Below are positions 25,301-38,327 of a stretch of DNA of 64,000 nucleotides, one piece after another. Positions within the stretch are counted from its first letter, which is position 1, and each line of letters starts with the position of its first letter. The notes below the pieces were generated by a model. That model was not told where the DNA came from, made no database searches, and was given only the letters and a program-made list of their open reading frames with translations. The translations under genes were made by a program, and so were the position numbers. Location: positions 102,872,001 through 102,936,000 of the forward strand of contig JAUMIR010000004.1 in assembly GCA_030847615.1 (NCBI GenBank). The letters are read 5' to 3'. Origin of the DNA: Gambelia wislizenii. Taxonomy: Eukaryota; Chordata; Lepidosauria; Squamata; Crotaphytidae.

Positions 25301-28300
25301 CATGCTAGCCATGTTTAAATATTTGAAGGGATGTCATATTAAGGATTGAGCAAGCTTATTTTCAGTGGCTCCAGACTACGACACAGAGTAATGGACTCAA
25401 ACTACAGGAAAAGGGATTCCACCTAAACATTAGGAAGAACTTCCTGATGATAAGAGCTGTTTGACAGTGGAATATACTGCCTCAGAGTGTGGTGGAGTTT
25501 CTTCTTTGGAGGTTTTTAAACAGGGGGTGGATGGCCATCTGCTGGGCATGCTTTGATTGTGTATTCCAGCAGGACAGTAGTTAGACTAGATGGTCCTTGT
25601 GACCTTTTCCAACTCTATGATTCTATGAAAACACAAAACAAATGTGTACCAAAATGCCCTCCAATGCCTCCTAGAAGGATTGGGGGGGGGGGCAAGTTTG
25701 CCACTTTCTGTCCAGCATGTTTATGCTGAGGAGAGCCTCCCCACCACCAGGAAGTGTTTGGAAAGTCAATTACCAGGTAATTTCCTGTTAGAAAAAAGGT
25801 CTCTCCTGGGCCTAAACTAGCCCAACCGCCCCCCACTATGATTCCATGATTCTAGAAATATTTTGAAACTTCTACAGACCAACTGAAAGCTTCTTTCAAA
25901 AATGCATATAGGGATGTTTTTTCTTTCTTTCACCAGCCTTTACTTTTCTTATGATTTCCATTTTGAAGGCCTAATCTATAAATCTGTTCTTTAAAAAATA
26001 TTCTTGTGGTAGTTGGGGTGACAGGCTTATCTGCTCCCTCCTTTCTCTCCATTCAGATATGCTCAGTAAGGAATTTTGGAGGTAATTGCTATTTTTCTTG
26101 GCTGTTGTAGTAAGGCACACATGACTAAAGTAGAATCCCATCTTTCCCAATTTATGCTTTATTGCATTGTTCACTGCAGACATGCTGCTGCAATCCAAAA
26201 CTGAATGTTTGTGTTTCTCTGATCCTCCTTAATCATCTGTCCAGTGCTGATGTTACTGGAAAAAAACCCCAGCTAGACAGAGGAGGAAAAGGAAAAGAGA
26301 CATTGTAAAGCTAAAAATACTTTGTAAAAAAAGAAGCCTCGCTGTTAAGGGTTTTGTTAAGTGAGGTATTCCTATATTCTGTTATACACTCAATGAGAAA
26401 ACCATTGTTTATTGTTATGGGAAAGCATAGTTTTTATCTCCAAAGCTATATGGACCTGGAGCTTTTCCATTTGATCCCTGCTCAGCAACTGCTTCACCCA
26501 CCCCCAGCATTCCCAGCATAGCCTCTGAATGTTTCTACATAGTTTGGAGAACGGTATATGGTGCAATGGGCTAAAAGAAAAAAAAAATCAGTCACACAAC
26601 AACACTGCATGTGCAGGTATTTTATGTGTACACATAGACTTGTCTTTGCCCTAGTCATTATGTGTCACCCAGAAGGTCCAAAAGTCCTTCTGCACACTGT
26701 TTTATCAACCTCCCTCTGCCAATGGGTATACAAGAAACTGAAGCTATTGATTAACGTTCCAAAGCTCTCTTTGTTCTACACAACAAACACTAGCCCTTGT
26801 GAAAGCACCATCCATCAAAGTGGGAAGAGCAGTGTCAGATAGGAGAGCCTCCCAATAAATTATTTACTGTTTTTTAGACTCCTATAATCTGGAAGTTAAC
26901 AGAAACGAAAAGAACATGAACTCTTAGAAACCTTAGAGACCTTCATGAGAATGAGAGAATATGCTTTGCATTTTAGCAATTGGTTTAACAACATAATTGT
27001 CCCCTGGAAGAGTTTCTAAGTAATTTATATGTAAAAGACGCTAAATGACCATCATCTTCCCAGATGTCTACAGGCAATATTCATCATGCAGAAACTATAA
27101 ATGCGATTGCCCAGATAAACAATGTTGCCACAAGATGTCATCCTGTGTAACCCACCGATTACCCCATAACTAATGTCAATTTATTAATTATTTCTTATCA
27201 TTTCCATTTATCTACAACTTTAAACTTATTGTTTTTTAAGGAGCTCGCATCAATCTAAAACACCCCCCCCCCCAAAAAAACCAACAACGCAGCAACATGA
27301 TTAAAAACCAGCTGGAAATAAAATATATTAAAATCAGTTCACAAGCCTAGCATGACAAATGGCACACACATCGATGGTACACACCTGGCAGGTGACAACG
27401 AATTACATGATGGAAAATTGGGCCAAAAAATCAACACAATATTGCTCTTATGTTGGCAGGGCCAGACGATTCCTTGATCTCAGCCTCCTTTTTATTGACG
27501 GACCAAGCCATCAATACCTCTCCCATTGTGCTTTTTTGCCAGCATTGCTGGTGCTTGAAACTTTGCACCATTGTGCTCACGTGAATACAGTGGCAATGAC
27601 AGAACACGTCCGGGTGCAATCGCAACAGCCAGGTAGGGGACACTCTTTTTATGAACCTCCCCGGTGTACTTTTAACTTTTAAAGTGTGTCTCTGTGCATG
27701 TGTGAATGTTTATGTCTTAATTTTGTCTTATTTTAAAAATTTCTTCTCATGAGAATCAGCGAGATCTCAAACCAGGAAGTAAATGGAGCTCCATTCCTGC
27801 TCTGTTTATGCTGGGGCTGCCTCTTTAAAGTAGGTCTGATAAAGGGAGTACTTTTGCTAGCATAACATTCAAAATTCAAAATATGCCAGCAAAAGCAAGT
27901 TTCTGGAGGGTGGTCTGATAAAGTCCTAAGTAATCATTTAGCCCATTTCATCCAATTCTAGCCTAAAAATTAATAATTATGTTATCATCGCATCAAACTA
28001 AAATAATGTACTGAGGTTCAATACCAAGTGGTTAGGTCTTGAAAATTTAATGTTATTGGTCACCTTAGACAAAATCACACCCTGACTATTTTGCTTTTCT
28101 GAACATGGCAGTTTGATCCATTTGAGTTGAGAAGCCAAAAGTGGAAGACTTAGCCACACCATATACTAGAGTAATTAGTACATCTGACACAGTCGTGCAA
28201 AGAACTTTAAAATATTAGAAAATAATATATAGAAATATGCACAAATATAGGAACATAATTCTTCAATAAGTTTCTTCTCAAAGGCAGTGTTGAGTAACTT

Positions 28301-31300
28301 TAACAATGTTTAAAAACAGTTTTTGCTATAAGTCTTCAAACAGCACACTTTTTGAAGTCTATTCACAATCCAGGACTTTTTCTGCACAAAATTCACATGG
28401 AGCTGTTTTACATAGAAAATCATATTTTCTGCACAAGAAAAAGCATTTTATTTTGCACAGAAAATAAAATTTCCACACGTAACATTTATTTCCTGTGCAG
28501 AAAATCTGGTTTCCTGTGTAGAAAATCTGGTTTTCTATATAAATCAAGCACATGTGAATTTTGTGCAGAATAAATCCCCAATTACAGCATCTTCTGTGCA
28601 GGAAAGAGTATTTTCTGGACAGTGAATAATACTTCTAGATAAAAAATATTATTTTCCATGCAGAAAATGATGTTTTCTATGCAAACCATCCACATACAGA
28701 GTAAGTCCCAGACTGCAAAAATTCTCATCAGTCCAAGATCCCTCTTCTCAGGGTTCTGCAGCACTGAAAAACACCACCATGTTTTTCAACCATTTTTGAA
28801 TATTCTTTCCATCCCTACATAAATATTAGCAGCACGATCTTTAGAAGAGTGAAACAGTCAACATCCAGATAATTAAAACAACACAAGTAATTAATGTGCT
28901 TGCTATTTCCTTAAAATACCACACCTTGTGTAATCTAGAGTACTTGTACAGGGTTCAGGTACTTAGGAGAGGACTCCATAAATTCACTTGGCTCATTTGT
29001 AGCCTTCACAGTTCACATACCTGCTTTCTGAAGCTCTTCATTATTCAAGATCAAAGTAAATTCATAGATGCCACCAAGAGTGGCCTCAGTGATGTAATGT
29101 GTTCCATAGTCTCGGAAGAGGTCTCGATATTCCCCATAATTGTACTCTAAAGGCAACTGAAGAACTCGCTGGAAGAACTCATAGTGAAGCATCAGATTCT
29201 GATTCTTCAGTTTATACTGGGCAATTTCCAGTTCTGAACGTGCATGGATAAATTTTCTGGACTGTGTTAAAGGAAATGTATCAAATAAGAGATAGACAGA
29301 TCTTTTTCATAGTGCTCCAACACAGACTAGTACATCTCAATGTGCACATATACAGGTTGACCCCATATCAACGGATTCGGTATCCACAGTTTCACTTATC
29401 CACATCCAAAAATATGTGTTCTCTCTAGGCATTTTTAGGTCATCCAATGTGATTATGCGGTTAATGTCTAGCATTCGTCTAATTGAAAATAACAGGGTTC
29501 CTTATTATCCACAGTTTCAGGTATCCACAGGGAGTCTTGGAATGCATCCCCCGCAGATACAGGGGCCAACCTGTACATCTGTGTCACAGTGCCTGGCGCC
29601 ATCTTTCTAGACATACTGCAACTTTTTCTGGCATTTCAGTCAGATTGAAAATGCAATAATTTTTAAAAATGCATGTAAGCAGAACTTGGAAAAGTTTTTG
29701 GATTACAGCTTCCAGACTCCCCCAGCCAGCAGCCTCAGAGTGATTCTGAAACTTGTACTATAAGTTTTAGTCTGAACTTTTAAGAAGACATACTGGGGAC
29801 TGAATCCAATTTGAGGATGGAGGGACAGAACCCTATAGATTCTTTAAGGTTCAAATGAAATCTCTGAACAGATTCACCACCCCAATTACAACAGAAGTCA
29901 CAACCCAGTTGGTGTTAACTCCATCCCTTACTTAGACATTTCTACCTCTATCTATGGGTGAAGGGTGACTTTGTGAAGAGAAGAACCTCCTTTCCCTGTG
30001 GAACCTCCCTGTGCTTTAAACCCATTTACCAGGGTTTAAAACTAAATGGACAGCATTCATGAATATAGGATGGAGGAAGCTTGTTTTCTGCCTCTCCAGA
30101 GACTAGGACATGGAGCAATGGACTTAAACTACAGGAAAAGAGATTCCACCTAAACATTAGGAAGAACTTCCTGACAGCAAGAGCTGTTTGGAAGTGGAAT
30201 GCACTGCCTCTTAGTGTAGTGGAGTCTCCTTCTTTAGAGGTTTTTAAACAGAGGCTGGATGGCCATCTGTTGGGAATGATTTGATTGCGTATTCCTGCAT
30301 GGCAGGGGGCTGGACTGGATGGCTCTTGTGGTCTCTTCCAACTCTATGATTTTATGATCTTTACATGGTTTGATGAAACCATGAAAGGAAAGTTTAATGG
30401 TGACTTAAGCTTCTAAAACCTCTTCTGGTTTAAACAGATAAAACAGAGAAACAACCCATTGCGTGGGGGCTGTCTAAATGGTGAAAATACTCCTCACGGA
30501 ATCCGAGAAGAATCCTACCTGATTAACTGAAATTGAATCATACAGTTGGAAGAGAGCACAACGGCCATCTAGTCCAACCCCCTCCCCTGCAGTAATACAC
30601 AATCAAAATCATTCCTAAGAGATGGCCGTCTAGCCTCTGTTTAAAAACCTCCAAAGAAGGAGACCTGTCTTAATGGGATCCCACAACATTACACTGCATT
30701 TGGGAGCCCCCCCCCCACAAATGTCAAAAACTCCAAAGAAAAAGCCCTCATGGCTTTTCCTGGAATTTTTTTTTTTTAAAGCAAGGGGAATGCACATTCC
30801 TGCTCACTGGGACAAGCAATTCACTTTGAATCGCTCTCCCATACAAGCATAAGCGCAAGGCTGGACAAGCACTGAGGGTGGGGCTTGCTAACAAGACAAG
30901 TGCCCAGAGCTACCATGTTGGATTTTTGCTTTAGTAAACAAGCACTAGGGCAATAAAATGGGGTGGGTTTTTTTTTGTTTGTTTGTTTTAGCAAAGGTGA
31001 AATATCACTCTAAGAAACGTAGGATTTTTTTTAAAAAAACTTGGTGGTGGCAAATTCAGGTAAGTTAAAACACAAGTAATTCACTCATGGCAACCATCTT
31101 GACTGGTGGGTATGCAAAGCTTTTGGGGACCAAAGAAACCCATTAAGACAAATCACAGCTGCTGCAATTTGCCATTACTGTGGAGCAAAACGGGTTTTGT
31201 TTTGTTTTTTGTCATATAGACAGGCCCATGGATTTACAAGGAACTTAATGTTCATCTTTGGTGTGGGGACTTGAAAAGCACAATCATTCTAGTTCTGACC

Positions 31301-34300
31301 CAATTAAGCCCTTGACATATTTGTTGTGTTATGTTATCCACATGTTCAAAACATTATGATGTCTGTTCTTCATTCCAGCGTGGTCAAGAAGGTGAATTTA
31401 TTACCCATATCCTATAACCTGGGAGCCCCAAACACAAAGATTCTAAAAGCTGAAATTTAGTCTCAACTTTTAATTGGTTTGTGTTTTGCATCAAAGGAAA
31501 TTCTGTCTTTGGGGAGAATAATGTAACCCAGCTACAATGATGTTGCAAACATCTCTTGCAATATATGCTGCTCTCCTGAATAAATAATTCAATGGATTTT
31601 TTTCAGCTTTCTCAAAGCAAAATAGTGTCTTTCAATGTAAAATTAAACTATGGAAGGCCTGCAAGCAGTTTTCATTCTATATTACTGTCATGCCTGCCCT
31701 ACAGTTGGACAGTTTGGTTTCTTCACTACTTTTGCCATATTCTGAAGTGACACCACCTGTCTTGTTGTTTCACCAGTCAAACATTAGCATGGCCTTTTAC
31801 ATTCATACTGAAATTCTTCTGGAAATCCCAAGGACAGGAAGACAGTTATACCACAGTCAACTCTAGGAAAAGCAGATACTTCAGAGGTCATGGATATTGG
31901 GATATAAGATCTCTCCCTCTAAACCAAAGATGGACAACTGTGGCAGGTTAGGAGGATTGCACCCTCCCCTAAGCCTCTGAAAACAAACAAAAACAGGAGG
32001 TTGACCAAAATGGTGAGAGGTCTGGAAGCCATGCCCTATGAGGAGTGGCTTAGGGACCTGGGTGTGTTTAGCTTGAAGAAGAGCAGGTAAAGAGATGACA
32101 TGGTAGCCATGTTTAAATATTTGAAAAGATGCCATATTGAAGAGGGATCAAGCTTGTTTTCTGTTGCTCCAGAGACTAGGACATAGAGCAATGGACTCAA
32201 ACTACAGGAAAAGAGATTCCACCTAAGCATTAGGAAGAACTTCCTGACAGTAAGAGCTTTTCAGTAGTGGAATGCACTGCCTCAGAGTGTGATGCAGTCC
32301 TCTTCTTTGGAGGTTTTTAAACAGAGGCTGGATAGCCATCTGTCAAGAATGCTTTGATTGTGTATTCCTGCAAGGCAGGGGTTTGGACTGGATGACCTGT
32401 GTGGTCTCTTCTAATTCTATGATTCTTTGAAAACACAAAACAAATTTGTACCAAAATGCCTTCCAATGCCTCCTAGAAGGATTGGGAGGAAAGTTTGCCA
32501 TGTCCTGTGTAGCCTGTGTTATGCTAAAGAGAGACTTTTTTTTTTCAACAGGAAGTGTTTAGAAGGTCAATTTCCAGGTAACTTCCTGTTAGAAGAAAGG
32601 CCTCTCCTGGGCCTGAAGTGGCCCAACCACTCCCCAAGTGTGGTAAAATTGTCCACACATACCCAAGGAGGTGTGGGGGGCATTTTTGATTAAAAATTCT
32701 TTCCTTTTTTCCAATTTAGGGGGTGCTTGGAGGCCCCCAAGTGGTCTTTGAGGGCTGTATATCATACCCGTGCTCTATTTTATAAACAGACCCATGATCA
32801 TTGTTGGCTTTTCTCTCAGTGGGGTGGTAAATCCACTCCAGGTTTTAGTCCAGACTTTAAAGGAGACATCCAACATGCTGAACCTTATTCCCCAAAAAAG
32901 GTTCACCACTTTGGATAATTCCTTCAAAGTTCAGACTATAACCCAGATCACATTCATATCCACATTGACATAGAAGCCACAGCTGCACAAATGAACATGT
33001 ACACACAGAGACACCCTATCCAGATCTTTTATCACACAGACATTTCTCTGAGTCCTTTCCCTAGCCATCACTGTAAATTTATATAACTTGCTTCCAGTGG
33101 AAGGTTTCCTTGACATTATGGATCATCTGGTAGTGAAGAAAAATAGATGGACTACTTACATGGATTTCCCCCCACCACTCGAGAGCTGATAAGTACTAAC
33201 ATTGTTTTAAAACAACAATAATACTGTATATTAAAGAGAGAGCCAGTGGGTATAGTGGTTTGAGCATTAGGCTAGGACTCCAGAGAGCAGGGTTCAAATC
33301 CTCACTCAGTGGGTAACCTTGGTTACATCACACACTCTCAGTGGGTAACTCAGTGGGTAACCTTGGTTACATCACACTCTCTCAGCTGCAGAGGAAGGTA
33401 TGGCATAACTACTTCTGAACAAATCATGCCAAGAAAACCCCAAGATAGGTTAATCATAAGTCAGAAATGATTGAAAGCACATAAAAACAAATATATTAAG
33501 CCTGGTTAACACTTCATGTGACTCACTGTGGAAGGGGCAGAATGCCCCCCTGCAGAATAATAGAGATTTGTATCCTCTGCCATGCTCTCCTGTCAATTTC
33601 ACTATGTGTCGCTGCTCCCCAGATTGGAGAGGTCTTATAATAAAGTAGAGCAGCCCTTGGTCCCATCTACACGATGGGTTAAAAATCCATGCAAGGGGTT
33701 AAAAATCCAAAAAGACAAGACATTCACAAGTGTATGATCTGCCTACACAATTTCTTAGACCTACTTAACTCCGTATGACTTCTTAGCCAGCTGGCCACAG
33801 TGAGTGATCAACCTGGTGGTTTTAAATCTCCCATCACTATTTTTTATTTATTTAAAAAGCTCCTTGTGATGCCGACAGTCATTCTTATGTCTTTACAACA
33901 TAAAATAAAAATGAATAAAAGTAAAAAATATCTCAATTTCATGGATTTACTGAACTCTTGCTTAACTGGGAATCCAACATGGCGGCGGCTGCTGATTCCC
34001 CTCTTTGCTAGCCCTGCCCCCTTTCCTCAACCAGCCAATCGGGGGGTGGGATTTGCAATGGCTTATAGGCTTCATTTTTCCTAACTCAGTGGGATTAGCC
34101 ATTTGGAATTTCTAGGAAGTCTTTTCCTGCTACAAGAACACAACAAGAGGTTGGCTGGAATAAAGACGGCTCTGTTAAATCCAACATTCTGCTTACACAG
34201 TGGTCAACCAGTTACCCAGACTTAAAGGCAGGACATGAGTGCCACAACAACCTTCTCTCCCCAGCAACTGATACATACTGTACATGATACCAGAGGAAAT

Positions 34301-37300
34301 ATACAGCCATCATGGTGAACAACACTTAGTGCTATCCTCCATAAATTTGTCCAGTTCCTTTTCAGAACATTTTAAGTTGGCAACTGAATTGTCACCATAT
34401 TTTGTCACAACAGATTCCACAATTTAACTCTGGGGTATATGTAGAAGTACTTCATTTTCTGCCTGTCCATGAACGCCTATCATTCAACTTCATTGGAAGA
34501 ACCCCGGAGGCAAGGAGAAAAACCTCTCCTTACTCATGCTGTCTACACTGTGCATTTTTAAAATACAGTTCTGCCATGTTTCCCTTACTCATTCTTTTCT
34601 AAGGGAAACATCCCCAAATAATACTGCTCCCCAGGATGGTTTTGGTTTCCCCCTTTCCATCTCTGCAACATTAAGAGCTGTACATGGTATTTAAAGTGTG
34701 GATGCACTAGAGATTTATATGAGGGCAGTATGATATTCCAAGTTTTATTTTTAGCATTTTTTCTAATTATGTTCAACACAGATTTCACTTTTTAAAGAGC
34801 AGCCCACTCTAGGTTGACATTTTCATTAAGCTACTGTATGAATCAGAATACTACAATCCATTTATGGATCATTCTCTGGAAAATCCTCAGTTCTGGATCA
34901 CTCAGAAAGCCTGCATCGATGAAGGAGGTTCTTCTTTTTTACAAAGTCATCCTTCATGTGAGGACACTGACCTTGGAAGGCAAAGGAGTTCAATTTTTTT
35001 CCTCTCCTTGTAGGTTCATAATAATATTTTAAACTACTTTTTATTATTTTTAATTGTAATTTTAAAATAGTAAAATTGTTTTTAAAATGTTATGGATAGC
35101 ACTATCATTTCAATTATTGATCATTTACATTTCACTATTAACCTTCTAAAAATCTGTATTTGCTTTAATTTGTAACAACCACAACAACAAATTTATTGAT
35201 TAGTCAACTGACCATATATATCAACAGTAGAATACAACAGAATACAGAGTATCTGAATATCGAAGTACATACAAAAGTGAATTAGATCACGTCTAAAACT
35301 CATATATAAAATTAACTGGGAAATTAAACCCTATAATTAAGGATATGAAGAAACACATAAAAGTTAGATAAAATAAATTAGATAAAATAAAGTACAAGAT
35401 AAAATAAAATGTCACGTGAAATAGAACAAGCTAAAATGAGGGGGTTAAAGGAGCTCTATAGGAAGATTTAAATAAACTCATCACCATGGCACGGAACTCC
35501 ATTTTGTGTTATAAACTGATCTCTTAGGTGGGCAGCTTTTATGATAAATTTTTCAGTACATTACACTAATTGTAGATTCCCTCCAACAAAGAAATGGGAC
35601 AATTTAACAGCGAGATCACAGTTGTTCATTCTAACCCAAAATGGTTGTAAAAAAATGGGACCTCTCGTTATCATAAGTACAGCTTTAATTTGTAAGTTGC
35701 CTAAAGTCCTGATGCTTTCCCACCTTGTTTTTCATCATCATCTCTACTTGTGCAATTCCTGAATATGCTGACTGTAAAACTTTGATTCAAATGTGACTTT
35801 GTGTATGCGAACAATACATTCTTCTCCTTAAAATATGCCTAGAATTAAGCAAAAGTTTGTTTACCGTTGAAGAAAATTGTTTTGTTCTCTCAATGAACTT
35901 CTGGTATCTTCTATCATCCTGGCTATAACCAAAGTGAAATGTCTTTGGTACTTTTATTCCAAAGCTGAAGCCTTCCTGTTTTGATTTCGCCTTGGAGACA
36001 TTCTCTTCAAAACTTGAGTACGATTCATATTCAGTGGATGTAAATTCATATGTGCCTTTCGTCTAGACAAAAAGGAAGAAAAAGCACTTTGTTTTACCCT
36101 AATTTCCCATATAAAACAGGAGAGAACAGGGAAATAACATGAAAAATATTGGGAAAACAATTAAAATAAATTAAAATGAATTACAATTGTCTGTATTTTT
36201 TATCTACTAGCTATACAAGCATAACATACACTGTTATCTACATATATATAACACTTCGGTATGTTTCTGTTCCCACACTGCCGATTGGTCACTTAGGAAA
36301 CATGTCAATAATATGACCAGTTGATTCATTAATATATAACCTTTCAAATAAATTATAATGGCTAGTTTCATGCTGAGAGCACCTCCACCACAACCATGCA
36401 ACTGCACGTACACACAGACACAAAGACACAGACACAATGCTACATGCACACACCCCTAGCGCGCCAGGATGTGAGGGCCCCTCCACTGCCATGCATGCCC
36501 CATCCCACCCATCCCACACCATGCCCCACACCACAGCCCACATGCTACACCCCCCCACACAAATACACCCCATGTGCCAGGACACACACAATGCTACAAA
36601 CACACACACCTCACACACCAGGATGTGAGGGCCCCTCTGCTGCTGCCATGCAACTGTGTGTAAACACACACATTCCATGCTACACACAACACACTACACA
36701 CACCATGTGTGCCAGGACATTAGAGCCTCTCTGCTGCCAGAATGCAACCATTAATACACACAAACATACACTAGGACATGAGAGCCCCTCCACCATTGCC
36801 ATGCAATCAGATATAAACACACAAACACCAAGCTACACACACCACGCTACACACATACCACATACAGCAGGATGCAAGATCCCCTTCACCACTGCCATGC
36901 AACTGTGCATATACACACACACCACACAACACATACCACACATGACAGGATGTGAGAGCCCCTCCACCACCACCATGCAACCACACACATACACACCATG
37001 CGTGATAGGACACAAAGGTCCCTCCACCACTGCCACACAACTGTGCATGCACACACACCATGCTGCACACACACACCATGCATGCCAGGATGTGAGCACC
37101 CCTCCACCACTGCCATGTAATCACACAAACACATAAACACCCTACCTTAAACCACACACACACCATGTGTACCAAAACATGAGAGCCCCACCACAATGCA
37201 CACACAAACACATCCCACACTAAACACACCCTCATGCTAACCCCTCCACACTACACCACACATTACACCCCCATGCTACACATTACACCCCACGCCACAC

Positions 37301-38290
37301 TCACAGACACCCCACACTACACACACACACCACATGCTCCTGGACACAAGAGCCCCTCCACTGCCATGTTTAGAAAAGACACGAAGCTTTCCAGATGTTT
37401 CCACCTCACGGTCCAAGACAAAGAAGCAGCTACAGACAACACAAAAGACCATGTGGTGGTGGCCAAGACTGGGGGCCGAATGCCACTCTTAAATAGCAGT
37501 CCCCCTGGCTGCTTCAGGTGTGCTGCATGATTGCAGCCAGCTGTGTCTGATAGTTTGGCCCTGCTTCTTCCAAGACTCCCACAGACAGGGCCTGAGTCTG
37601 CAAAGAGGCTGTGCCAGCTTCTGCAGTCAGGGGCCTAGTCCTGTGCGGAGAGGCAGATCCTGACACCTAGACAGCCAATCAGCACACTGAAAATGGCAAC
37701 ATGCTCAAGAGAATTATAGATATAATTACTGTATTTGATTTCATGTTGTAAGCCCACTTGACTTGAAAGGGGCAGAATCTAAATAACAGCTGAGATCCTG
37801 GATTGGAGGCATAGCTGTGATATCGTAGCTATGATCTTCTCTTTTGATCCAACCTCTGAAACCTACCTTAAAAGCCAGCCACCTGTTCCAAGCAATAGAG
37901 ATCCATAATGTTGACAAGTAGGTCACAGCGAGATGACATGACCAGTGAGAGAAGGTACTATGAAAAGTTGCAATAGGATCTCCTGTTTCTGCTCCTCACA
38001 TCATCTCTTGTTGGCAGGAAGAAACTGGTCACATCAGCATGCACTGCCCTGCTCACCAGCATCATAAAACGACTGCATCACTCAGGGGGAACGACTGGCT
38101 TTTAAGGTGAATTTCAGGGGCATTTGCAGTTGTAGCAATGGTGCCATGATTGCAAATGTGAATACAATGACGTTACAGGGTCATAAGTCTAGCTTGCAAT
38201 ATGGTAACTCCCTAACAGGATGCTAGAGAAATATGTAATTATGATGCGGATGAGATGGTAATAGTAATAATAGTGATGAAATGCTGTGGA

Positions 38291-38327
<37 letters not shown>

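Larger units (their letters stand above)
23760..25852 (+). mobile_element. 5'-truncated CR1 LINE with two nested MITEs
   Basis: CR1 reverse transcriptase remains, with [15 protein letters not shown] and FADDTKLGG (23860-24219). After the nested elements comes the CR1 C-terminus and the 3' tail ctatgattctatg. It is interrupted at 24233-24463 and 24691-25290. An extra 225 bp follows the first tail and ends in another tatgattccatgattcta. Confidence 0.85.

Noticed and set aside
36396..37136. A 246-codon plus-strand frame rich in His, Thr and Cys, and similar minus-strand frames
   Set aside because: It lies wholly inside the CA-rich minisatellite. Open frames on both strands are a composition effect.
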